This document shows positions 24,880-37,517 of a stretch of DNA of 64,000 bases, in pieces. Within the stretch, counting starts at the first letter, position 1. Each line of letters begins with the position of its first letter. The notes below the pieces were generated by a model, which did not search any database, was not told where the DNA came from, and worked only from the letters and a program-made list of their open reading frames with translations. Made by a program: the position numbers and the translations under genes. Origin of the DNA: Gigantopelta aegis (Eukaryota; Mollusca; Gastropoda; Neomphalida; Peltospiridae); assembly GCF_016097555.1 (NCBI RefSeq), contig NC_054704.1:32996554-33060553 (forward strand), read 5' to 3'.

Positions 24880-25320
24880 TTAAAAATGGCACCGTCTGGT
24901 ACTGTTTCCGGAGAACAATAAAACAATTCAAGATAACTTCATTAAACTTTGTAGATGCATTAATCTAGTGATCCAGTAGCGCCTTTTGCAATGAAAGAGT
25001 TTTCATATTCGATATGTTGTTCTTGTTACCATGGAAACAAAGAGCCAGAATTACAAAATTCATCGTTTTTGGAGCACTACCGTTCAACATAATTTCATGA
25101 AACTTTGTACACACGTCAATTTAGTTTTCCTTTTCAGTACTTTTCTGTTACCAACTTACCATGGAAACAAATGGTCAGAGTAACCAAATTCACCGTTTCC
25201 AAAGCACAACTCCAAAACCGTTTAAGATCATTTCCCGGAGCTTTGTACACATATCAGTCTACTGGTCTAATAATGCATTTTGCTATGAAGGAGTTTTGAT
25301 TTCCAATGTTTCCTGTTACC
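24880..25320. repeat. Degenerate tandem repeat of about 140-180 bp
   Basis: Units share ttaccatggaaacaaa, ccaaattcaccgtttcc-like, and ctttgtacacatatcagtct-like sequence, with the best pair at about 25028-25125 and 25149-25255. Too diverged to count accurately. Confidence 0.5.
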
Positions 25321-25789
25321 AACTAAATGAGTGTGTTGTCAGTTTCTTTAGCAGGAGGGCGCGGAATATTCTGGTTTACTGCATACCTTTTCTACTATCC
25401 AAAAAGTGGGACATTTGTTTGTTAATCAGTCAGTATATAAATCTGTATAAAATATTGTTAATATACTTCTAAATCATTGTATTCTATTTTCAGAAACGAC
25501 ACTGATAAGCATCCATAAGCACTTCCAATAATATTCACATGTTTACTTGCATATAACAGTCAGTTCTTTTCAAATATAAATTCAACAAGCTATATACTTA
25601 TTTTAAAACTTTATTGTAGAAAATTGTAAAAAAGTGTCAACCCAATAACGACATATTGTTATCAAAAATATAGACAACAACAATTAGGAAAAGTTAGCAC
25701 AACAAATATTAATAATAAAATAAAGTGTTAAAAAGTTTTTATAGCATAAAAACAATCCGTCGGTAATTATAAAACGTGTTTTTGTATTA

Positions 25790-26014
25790 CTAGTATTTTA
25801 CTTCATTCTGTTGTATAAGATTGTCTCCCAAAGGCTGATACACAGAACTCTCTGGTGAAGTCAGAAGTTGTGTCCATGACAGGCATGCTTGAACATTTCT
25901 TTGACAGAATCGTGCCAAAAGTGTTACACATTCACAAAGGCTGAAATGTTTTTTCGATTTAATCTTTCTAATAATGGGAATTGCAAAACACAAAGTATTT
26001 AAAATTTTGATCAT
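25790..26014 (-). other. Open frame of unknown status, 74 codons
   Basis: MIKILNTLCFAIPII then SLCECVTLLARFCQRNVQ and QPLGDNLIQQNEVKY. The second half reads like real protein, and possible acceptors occur at cccattattag and acatttcag. No phase-compatible donor links it to the thioredoxin-fold gene, and an AATAAA-type signal lies about 0.17 kb beyond the stop. It could be a terminal exon of an unseen transcript, or chance. Confidence 0.2.
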
Positions 26015-26129
26015 TTTCCCTTTTCAGAAATACTAAATATGAGCTTAAGGGGGAAAATGCATTACAGGTGTGAAGTATGAAAAGAAATGTGTCCACGTTT
26101 GTACTGTAACAATATTCCAGGCACTCAAT

Positions 26130-26450
26130 ATACAGCTGAACCTGTTATAAATCTCTCAAAACCGTTTTTCATAAAAAGGCATCATGTATAATAACAAATG
26201 GTCTATAACAGCCACTTTGTGTAATAACCAGTCTGTAAATGGTATCCTGTATGATAATGACTTGTCCATAAGGGACATGATGTATAACAACCATGTTTAA
26301 TAACTAATTGCATATGAAGGGTTTCCTGTATAACAACCACAGGCATATTATAAATAGTACCTTGTATAAGAATTTATAAAAAACTACCCTTTATAATAGC
26401 TATGGGTGTAATATAAATAGTACCCAATATAACCAATGGTTTACAAAAGG
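26130..26450. repeat. Degenerate short-period repeat
   Basis: Several diverged copies of the type cctgtataacaaccac and tataaatagtacc at 30-50-bp spacing. It resembles an old minisatellite or transposon interior; ends not defined. Confidence 0.4.
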
Positions 26451-26874
26451 CACTTCATTGTAAGAATACACATATTCAACCTCTTTATAAAGGCCACCCT
26501 CTCATCAACGCCACATTTATTTGATCCACTGAGTGGCCTTGATAGATGTGTTATGTACATGGGTAGCAAAGGTGTTTTGCACCTCTGTTTGAACTCTATT
26601 GTCTCTGTGTGTGTGTCAGTAAATACAATAAAGAATTAATCACAAATCTATGTCGCATGTTATTAATTATATGTTTTGAAAGAGAGAACCAGCTCTCAGT
26701 GTAAAGTTATCACAATAGATCCATAAACATAACATACAAACCTACATACCTAACAGTCAAACTTGTCCATGTAGCAATTTTTATTAAAAAATATTAGTAC
26801 TGATATATGCTGTAATTACACTAACATCTAAAATACATTTGTGTGTCACTTTATTCACATCTAATACACATTGG

Positions 26875-26875
<1 letters not shown>

Positions 26876-26959
<84 letters not shown>
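26876..26959. repeat. (AT)n microsatellite, about 84 bp
   Basis: Uninterrupted AT repeat in gene-free DNA. Confidence 0.97.
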
Positions 26960-26962
<3 letters not shown>

Positions 26963-27215
26963 GCTGTTAAACAATTATATAGCATTCTCGAGGTGGAGGG
27001 GTTTTGTCAAGTCTTACTTAACGTTTTTAAAACTACTGTTTGATTTGTATTTATTATGTAAAATACAACCAGTCAATGCTATTTTGTTCTTGAGTGATTT
27101 TCTATCAAGTATTTATTAGACAAACATAATATTCAATAATATTAATTAAATTACGCTATAATGTAATTTTAGAAGGGGGTGTCATATCTGCATTACAAAA
27201 CATTACAAGGGGAAG

Positions 27216-27300
27216 GAAAGGAAGGAATGAAATGTTTTATTTAACGACGCACTCAACATTTTATCTCATTTTATTAATGGTTATATATGGCATCAGAACA
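27216..27300 (-). mobile_element. SINE 3' fragment
   Basis: aaatgttttatttaacgacg, cactcaacattttat and tatatggcatcaga match the 3' part of the GACGCACTCAA SINE. Confidence 0.7.
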
Positions 27301-28029
27301 GGGGAAGGGAGTATAAAAATGTGTAATGTTGTGTTATGTAATTGTTAAACAGCCCTGTATAGTCACAAAAGCGGTGTTATAAATATCACAGTACAAATTA
27401 ACTAAACTAATAATTGGATGATGTAAATCAAAATTTATATATCTAAATATGCCTTCACCAATGAATAATACTCAATACATTCTGTCATTTAAATCTATCC
27501 CAAGATGTAAACCTTCACTGATGAATTTCCACTGCTTATGTAATACTTAAACATCTTTCTACTCAAATGTTTTACTGTCAACTGACTAAGATACAAACCA
27601 TAATTATAATTAAATATATTAAATAATCATATATTTTCATTAGAAATAAATACTAAAAAATTTAAAATATTTCTGAAGAATAATCAAATAATAATACTAC
27701 AACCATAAATTTCCAATGAATATTGACTTCACATATTTAAAAAAAAAAAAAGGTTTTGTGTTTACAGTTACACATGAAATAGTAAAACCCAAACACTTTA
27801 AGGTAATAAATGCAACATAAATGCAATATATATTATATACATTCTGGGGCATTTGAAAAACCAAAAATGAGCATCATTAGCATACATACATAGAAAAAAC
27901 ATCCTGTAACATTTTGTATCAATGTTGGATCATACATATAGGAAAACATAAACATTCACAAACATTCATTATAATTTCTTACTCAAACATGTATAGAGCA
28001 TACATATAGGAAAAATATAAATTCATTTT

Positions 28030-29887
28030 CAATTATTAAAACATTTATGAAGAAGATCTGTCCCATTGTCTATTTGCTGCACATTCATTATAACTTCCTA
28101 CTCAAATGTGAATCAACTTTCTATTAGTATGAACATTTATGTTTAAGATCTGTCCCATTGTCTATTTGCTGCACATTCATTATAACTTCCTACTCAAATG
28201 TGTATCAACTTTCTATTAGTATGAACATTTATGTTTAAGATCTGTCCCATTGTCTATTTGCTGCACATTCATTATAACTTCCTACTCAAATGTGTATCAA
28301 CTTTCTATTAGTATGAACATTTATGAAGAAGATCTGTCCCACTGTCTATTTGCTGCACATTCATTATAACTTCCTACTCAAATGTGTATCAACTTTCTAT
28401 TAGTATGAACATTTATGTTTAAGATCTGTCCCATTGTCTATTTGCTGCACATTCATTATAACTTCCTACTCAAATGTGTATCAACTTTCTATTAGTATGA
28501 ACATTTATGTTTAAGATCTGTCCCATTGTCTATTTGCTGCACATTCATTATAACTTCCTACTCAAATGTGAATCAACTTTCTATTAGTATGAACATTTAT
28601 GTTTAAGATCTGTCCCATTGTCTATTTGCTGCACATTCATTATAACTTCCTACTCAAATGTGTATCAACTTTCTATTAGTATGAACATTTATGTTTAAGA
28701 TCTGTCCCATTGTCTATTTGCTGCACATTCATTATAACTTCCTACTCAAATGTGTATCAACTTTCTATTAGTATGAACATTTATGTTTAAGATCTGTCCC
28801 ATTGTCTATTTGCTGCACATTCATTATAACTTCCTACTCAAATGTGTATCAACTTTCTATTAGTATGAACATTTATGTTTAAGATCTGTCCCATTGTCTA
28901 TTTGCTGCACATTCATTATAACTTCCTACTCAAATGTGTATCAACTTTCTATTAGTATGAACATTTATGAAGAAGATCTGTCCCACTGTCTATTTGCTGC
29001 ACATTCATTATAACTTCCTACTCAAATGTGTATCAACTTTCTATTAGTATGAACATTTATGTTTAAGATCTGTCCCATTGTCTATTTGCTGCACATTCAT
29101 TATAACTTCCTACTCAAATGTGTATCAACTTTCTATTAGTATGAACATTTATGTTTAAGATCTGTCCCATTGTCTATTTGCTGCACATTCATTATAACTT
29201 CCTACTCAAATGTGAATCAACTTTCTATTAGTATGAACATTTATGTTTAAGATCTGTCCCATTGTCTATTTGCTGCACATTCATTATAACTTCCTACTCA
29301 AATGTGTATCAACTTTCTATTAGTATGAACATTTATGTTTAAGATCTGTCCCATTGTCTATTTGCTGCACATTCATTATAACTTCCTACTCAAATGTGTA
29401 TCAACTTTCTATTAGTATGAACATTTATGTTTAAGATCTGTCCCATTGTCTATTTGCTGCACATTCATTATAACTTCCTACTCAAATGTGAATCAACTTT
29501 CTATTAGTATGAACATTTATGTTTAAGATCTGTCCCATTGTCTATTTGCTGCACATTCATTATAACTTCCTACTCAAATGTGTATCAACTTTCTATTAGT
29601 ATGAACATTTATGTTTAAGATCTGTCCCATTGTCTATTTGCTGCACATTCATTATAACTTCCTACTCAAATGTGTATCAACTTTCTATTAGTATGAACAT
29701 TTATGTTTAAGATCTGTCCCATTGTCAATTTGCTGCACATTCATTGTAACTTCCTACTCAAATGTGTATCAACTTTCTATTAGTATGAACATTTATGAAG
29801 AAGATCTGTCCCACTGTCTATTTGCTGCACATTCATTATAACTTCCTACTCAAATGTGTATCAACTTTCTATTAGTATGAACATTTT
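28030..29887. repeat. 92-bp minisatellite, about 20 units
   Basis: The unit contains gatctgtcccattgtctatt and gaacatttatgtttaagatc with an exact 92-bp period from 28055. Variant positions (gtgaatc/gtgtatc, atgaagaag/atgtttaag, ccattg/ccactg) recur in a pattern, indicating duplication of several units together. It lies 1.6 kb beyond the stop codon of the thioredoxin-fold gene. Confidence 0.93.
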
Positions 29888-29889
29888 CC

Positions 29890-31470
29890 CACCACCACTG
29901 ATGTCAGCTAACAAGCCACACTTGACTTGGGCAGCTATTCATTGGTCAGATTTAAAATGATCCGTATAAAATTATCATTACAGTACAATCATTTTCTGCT
30001 ATTGAAAAGACAAGTGTACAATGTGTCAATACCCCTCCACTGTGTGAAATGTTAGCTTGGGTAATAAAAAAAACAACCTTGAATAAATAGGTTAACATCA
30101 TTCACAGCTAATGGAGCAACTGATTGAAAGAGAAAGCAGCTGGTCAGATTTATATATCTCTGTTACACATTTAAACAAACACAGTGTCTGAACAGATCAG
30201 AGACATTTGCATAGTCAAAGAAAAAAAGGCATGTTTAGTGACACCTTGGTAATAATAATAATAATACTTGTATCATTATCGATTAACAGCTAGCTAGGGA
30301 TCTTTTTCATGCACTTTCCCAGACATGAATGCAAATATATACTCTAACCTTTGACAGCAGTGGTGAAGTAATGGATGGTACAGGTTGTCACAGACATCTT
30401 TTCATGGCTACATATTAATAATTCTATTATAGAACACAAATATCAATGACAATTAAAGACTGTCTGTTATTTCTTTTTGGTTCATCCATGTATGAAGAAA
30501 TAAAGCAAACTGTATGAATTGGCGAAACAAATTGTATATACCTGTTATTAGCTGACTCTGCGAATAAGCGACCTCTCCATTTGCCACTCAGTATCTGGTA
30601 CAAAAAGGTTGGTATGATGGTATGATGTTAAAGCCAACTCAGATTTTATGTAATTGAACCAGACACAGATAATGTTATTTAATAAAGATTTCAAGATAGC
30701 TGAAATTTTTTTAGATTTTTAGAAGTGATCCCCGAATGTGGGATACCATTGTTCTTTTATTTCTATCTTCCTCAATTGAACTGATTAGATCGATAAATGT
30801 AGTTACGTTTTTATAAAGGTGGTGTAAGTATTATTTAGCAAACAAAAATAGATGTTTATTATGATGAACATTGCCCCTTCCATTGTTCTTATAACAAAAT
30901 GAAAAATGTCTACTATTTCATTTGGAATTGCAGAATAAACAAATGAAAGTAAGTAAAAATCATTAGTTATAAACAACTAAATCAGAAAATGAGAAAAAAA
31001 AATTGGACAACAATCAGTGGTCACAAAAGACTTGATGACTGTTCTGATTATGTAACAAATTTGGTGACAAACGAACACTGGTATGGGACTTAATAGAGGC
31101 TGTTAAATTAGGTAATTGCATGCTTTTGAAGCCTGAAATGGCAGACAAATTTGTGTCAGTGTTGTGTTTCTGTAAACACTGCTACTATTTTGTTCTTGAT
31201 TGTACATAATGGCCAACCCCTCTTATCAGGATTGTATTTAAAGTCTCGGCTAATGCACAACAATATACAATATATATTTTTAGGTAATGTTTTGTTTGTG
31301 CCATTTAATATGTGCAATCTTGTCCTTAATTATCAGCCAAGATAATAAATATTAATTTAAACTAGTTGTACAAATGAGACAACACCCCTCCAACAACTTT
31401 CCTGTTTTTGCATAGTAAATTCTTCATGCCTGCAGTTTTATAGGACCCAGTGTAATACATTAATATATGT
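29890..31470. other. Downstream region and likely 3' UTR of the thioredoxin-fold gene
   Basis: AT-rich with one decayed SINE at 30225. The 3' UTR must begin at 31473 on the minus strand, but its end cannot be fixed by eye because several AATAAA-like motifs occur. Confidence 0.4.
30225..30385 (-). mobile_element. Strongly decayed SINE body
   Basis: Only agctagggatctttttcatg, cactttcccagacatgaatg and the tagtgacacc end resemble the SINE body. Orientation is inferred from those. Confidence 0.45.
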
Positions 31471-31473
31471 ATG

Positions 31474-34400
31474 TTAAAAGTGTTCGGTCTGCACCAAGTA
31501 ATTAGCAGGATTATCCAAAAACATGGACGCAAACAGCAAAATGTTGTCTTTTGTAAAGAGATTCTTTGTGTGTTTTTTCCTGCCTAAAGCTGGATAGAAG
31601 GCTGCATGATGGTGGTCTGCGGGTTGTACAAAACACAGACGTGGATACTGGAACAGTTCTGGAACACTCGTCTCAACTGGAATACAACAAAATAGAAATA
31701 ACAAATTGGGTAGGTAGATACTAGTTTGATGTAGGTTTATAGTTAATAGTACCAGTAATGCTAAATAGGTAATCTCAGTTTGAGTAGACAATAGTCACAA
31801 TACAGTAATGTTTGTCTACAGGAATGGCATATTTAAACATTCATAATGTTCATTATTTAGAACTGAATAAAGGTGTGATCATTTTTTCAATGATAGCCAA
31901 AATACAGATTTTCTTTTTCTAAACATATAACCATCTTAAACATTTTTCTTTTCCACAAGAAAACAATTACCATAATTTATAAACAGGGTCAGTGTTAAAA
32001 AAAATAACTGAAGTGAAATGTGATCATAATAATGGAAGTCTTTATTTATGAGTTACATTTCATCAAATGTACCTGCTGCCTCTTTCTGGTATCCTTGTGG
32101 AACAAACCTTGATGCCCAATCAGAATAGAGATCTACATTCACCGTGACAACCACCAGTTCCTTGTAGAGTGCTTCAGCCACCTCATTCAAAGTCTGTAAT
32201 AAACACATTTACAGATTTTAGAATCAACAAAAAAACATTTAGCATATTTGTTAATTTTATGCCAGATTCAAACTTTATTAGAAAAATAAACATTAAATAA
32301 AATTGACTCTTTTTTTTGTAAATTAAATTTTTAATGAAATTATCCAAATTCAATTATAATTCAAATTTCGTGAAAGATTATTTAAATATGTTCATTATTT
32401 ATGGGATATAACAGGTTTTTGAAGTGTGCATGCATCACCAAATTTTACAGTAATTATGGTAAATGTTACAGTTCTGCTTAAAATTAACTTTGATATTTAA
32501 AATAACCCTCTTTTTGTCAAAGTGGAATAAATTAAGCTCAGTTGGTTGAGCGTTTGCCTGAGGTGCCTGGGTCATAGGATCAAACCTACTTGATAGACCT
32601 ATTAGATTGTTTCTCATCATACAACTGTTATTTGAAAGGCCATGGTATGTGTTTTCCCATCTGGGAAAGAGCATATGAAATATCCCTTGCTGCTAATGAA
32701 ACAATATAGCTGGTTACCTCAAAACATATGATTGTATGACATTCAACAGCCTAAGATTCATTAATCAATGTGCTTTAGTGGTCTTGTTAAACAAAACACA
32801 CTTACTTTTATTTTAAAAATAAATTTTTCTTACAAGAACTGACAGTAAGGCCTGTAGAGTTATTCCCCCTTTACACCTTTTATATTTCTAGTTGCCCACA
32901 TGTAACATTCATGTAGAGTTTTACTGTAAGTGGTCAGATTAATCAATTGATAATAATATTTTGCATAAATTATTCACTTCTCAATACATTGTTTTTAATA
33001 AAAAATACTTCAATTTTTATGGTTAACAGGATAAAAACCTAACGGGGCAACTGATCATATTACTCAGGTGAGTGCTCTGAATGACACGGTGGGTAGATGT
33101 ACGACCACTACACCGATTTCTCTCTCATTATTCACTAGCATCATCTAACCATTAACCCACTGTCCTGGTGAGACAGCCCAGATAGTTGAAATGTATGTCC
33201 AGGACAGTATGCTTGAACCGTAATTGGATATAAGCATGAAAATTAAATGAATGAAACAAATAGAGAGTAAGTGGTAGTGTTTTTCTCTCACCTGTAAGAA
33301 CGGAGACTCGTCAGTGATGTTATCTGGATAAACAAGAGCTATCAAAACTGGCTGGTTATCTGTCAGTAGTGGGCTGAAAAACAAAACAAAATTATTTCAC
33401 ATGCAGCAGCAAATTGATATTTTTTAATGTATTTTTTTCAAATACTGTAAATACAGAAAGTTCTGCGAACAACAAAGTACTGCGAAAACTGCGATGAACT
33501 AAAGTTCGCAATACTTTCTCCACGCAGTATTATGTCGTTGGTGATTTTTTTCTCTTTCAAAAAAAGAAAAAAAGAAAGAAAAACAAAGTATCAAACTAAT
33601 TAAAAATCAGTTTTATTTAGTAATTTAATAATCAACCAGTCATAAGCAAACATGTTCAGTCTTTGTAAATTGCACAATTACTCACTTTGGCCTAGTAATC
33701 CTACCAAACGCCATCTCCTGAGAATCATTTCTTTGTCTTTCGACAACTGATCTATGCAGGCCACAACCCACCGAGCATGAATAGGCTTGATCACTCTTAT
33801 TCTTAAGTCAACACCTTTGTCATTCTTTTCTTTCACGTTCTTAGCTACAGTATCAGCATACCACTGAGTAAACCTTTCCTTCATGGCAGATTTAAAATCT
33901 CCGTTCACGGACAGATCCATTGGCTGCAGCTCACCAGTGCAGTCAGCCGGAACAAATCTAATTTCGAATGACCGTTTGCGTAACAAGTCAAGAAAAGATT
34001 TGCATCTGTGGGCGGCAAAAACATCAAGTTTTCACTCCTTGAGGCTAATGATAAAACAACGTTATTGTGTTAAGTTTTAAATACAGTTCTATAAGCTGAG
34101 GTCGCAGTACTTTCTACACGCAGTTTTAGCCATTGTTGACTAATCGCAATACTTTCATGACGCAATACATAGTAGGTTTACAGTATATGAATAAACCACA
34201 CAATCATGTACTATGAGAAACAGGAAACCAAGTTAAATATCTGCAGTGAAATTGTTTTAGCTGTTTTAACATTCATTCATTCATTCATTCATTCATTCAT
34301 TTCATCAATTCATTCACCAATTCATTCACCAATTCATTCATTTTATTAAGCAATCAAGCACGCTGTCCTGGGCAATCTGTCCAGAGCATGGAGTTATTGA

Positions 34401-37400
34401 TTAGTTTGAAAGCAGTCAGAAAAAAGTTTGTTTTGTTTAATGACACCACTAGAGCACACTGATTTATTAATCATTGGCTATTGGATGTCAAACATTTGGT
34501 AATTTTGACATATAGTCTCAGAGAGAAAATCTGCTACTTTTTTTCCATTAGTAGCAAGGGATATTTTATATACACCATCCCAAAGACAGGATAGCACATA
34601 CCAAGGCCTCTGATATACCAGTCATAGTGCACTGGCAGGGCTAGCTCTGGGTCAGCAGAAAAATTCAACAAATGATCTATTAAACTTTCAAATTGTATAG
34701 ATACCCAGTTATTTTGTAACAAAATATCAATTAGTACATGAAATTCTTTCTCCAAATGATCTATTAAACTTTCAAATTGTATAGATACCCAGTTATTTTG
34801 TAACAAAACATCAATTAGTACATGAAATTCTTTCTCCAAATGTAAATAAAATTCACCAGTACTTTCTAAAATTCGCATCTGGCGTGTGCCAGAGCTAGCC
34901 CTGACTGGCTGGAACGAGGAAAGCAGTCAGATGCAGAATCCTAACGGTTAGTAACATATATATTAATACATGTACATGCATATTTCTTGAGTGAAATGAA
35001 GATGTTGATGATCTATTAATAAGGTACTACATACAGTGAAACATGTCTAAACTGGACCCTGTACATACCAAAATCATGTCAAAACCAGCCAAATGTCATG
35101 GTCCTGAATTTTCTCTTATCTAAACCATGTATTCAAACCCTGATAAACCGGAACCTGTCCACTTCGGAAAACCGGATTGATTTTTAGTTCAGAAATTTTA
35201 AATCCTTAATTGATTAACCTGAACAAACCGGTGTAGTGTAAACAACTGAAGAGTTAACTTAACGAAAACACAACTACCAGAAAACAATGCTGACCAGAAA
35301 ATTATGCTGTGCTGCATTCAGTGTTACATCACGGGTCACCATTTCTGCGGTCCCACCCCAGCTTAGCAGACAGGGGGTTAATGAATGCTCAATTGTTTTC
35401 AGTTGTAGTGTGTGGTGCAGTGCAAATTCTTGTCATCTTTAGACAAATCTCAGATACTCATATATTAGGGTTTTCACTTTTGATTTTTGGTCAATGCACT
35501 TTGAGAATGAAATACTGACACACTGAGAGTAAAATGCTAGAAACAACTAAATTTAGAGAAAAACATATGTGACTTAATTTGTATTTTATACACTAAATAC
35601 AAACAGAAAACGTCATCTTTTCTGCGATAGAAATGAGAAATACACACACTGAATTTTGCTAAGAGAATGAAAATATCTCGGACACAAACAGGCTAAATGT
35701 AGGCAACCTAAATGCAACCTTAACTGTGGTAAAAACTAAAGTACATAATTATTAGTTCAACAGACACATTCATTCTGCAATTCTCGAACATGTTCATTAT
35801 CAGTTAAGAATTCAATGCCGATGTCAAGGGAAATACTTTGTATTCTAAAATGCGACCCTTTAAACACCAGATCCTGTCTAAACCAGATAAAAATTAGGTC
35901 TCTGACATGGTCCGGTTCGGACAGGTTTCACTGTACTTGTTTCTCAAGTGAATAGTGCTGTTAATGATTAATAATGTACTGCGTACTTGTTTCTCCAGTG
36001 AATAGTGCTGTTAATGATTAATAATGTACTGCGTACTTGTTTCTCGAGTGAATAATGCTGTTAATGATTAATAATGTACCGTGTACTTGTTTCTCGAGTG
36101 AATAGTGCTGTTAATGATTAATAATGTACCGCGTACTTGTTTCTCGAGTGAATAGTGCTGTTAATGATTAATAATGTACCGCGTACTTGTTTCTCGAGTG
36201 AATAGTGCTGTTAATGATTAATAATGTACTGCGTACTTGTTTCTCGAGTGAATAGTGCTGTTAATGATTAATAATGTACCGCGTACTTGTTTCTCGAGTG
36301 AATAGTGCTGTTAATGATTAATAATGTACCGCGTACTTGTTTCTCGAGTGGATAATGCTGTTAATGATTAATAATGTACCGCGTACTTGTTTCTCGAGTG
36401 GATAATGCTGTTAATGATTAATAATGTACTACGAACTTGTTTCTCGAGTGAATAATGCTGTTAATGATTAATAATGTACTGCGTACTTGTTTCGAGTGAA
36501 TAGTGCTGTTAATGATTAATAATGTACTGCGTACTTGTTTCTCAAGTGAATAATGCTGTTAATGATTAATAATGTACTGCGTACTTGTTTCTCAAGTGAA
36601 TAGTGCTGTTAATGATTAATAATGTACTGCGTACTTGTTTCTCGAGTGAATAGTGCTGTTAATGATTAATAATGTACTACGAACTTGTTTCTCGAGTGAA
36701 TAGTGCTGTTAATGATTAATAATGTACTACGAACTTGTTTCTCGAGTGAATAGTGCTGTTAATGATTAATAATGTACTGCATACTTGTTTCTCGAGTGGA
36801 TAATGCTGTTAATGATTAATAATGTACTGCGTACTTGTTTCTCGAGTGGATAATGCTGTTAATGATTAATAATGTACTACGTACTTGTTTCTTGAGTGGA
36901 AGGAAGCCGTTGTCAGGTGTGTGACAGGTAGGCGGATGTGGTCGCTTGTGAAGGTCGTAACAAGGTCAGTGCAGGCGGCATGGTCATCTTCACATTTCTG
37001 ATTAGCTCTCAATCTGTATCTGTCAAATATATCAATATTAAAATATACTTCTTCTAATACAAAAAACCCTGTTCTTTAGACAATTCATCCAATATACTAA
37101 CTACCATTACATAGATAATTTTGAAGCAATGTAAAAATGTTCATTAAGAAAACGTGACATACCAAACAAGAGAAACTGGTGGATAAAAACTGAAAATATT
37201 CCTCAACAGATTTACTAAAAGGATCGATGTTATAGCACTTTGCACCTTTTCAAGTGGATACTCTTGAATGGACCACTGATCCAAGTATTTTATGAAGTGA
37301 GAGACTCTTCTGTGTATCTGAGTGGTTTGTGAAATCTCTCCAAGTGAATCGCAAGTAGATACACTATCACTGATCTATGTGAGATGCTCATGTGTGACTG

Positions 37401-37424
37401 ATAAAAATCTCAGTATTCTATCAC

Positions 37425-37517
<93 letters not shown>

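Noticed and set aside
28030..29887. Possible CRISPR array
   Set aside because: Repeats are directly adjacent with no unique spacers, and the context is eukaryotic. The same applies to the 50-, 65- and 94-bp arrays.
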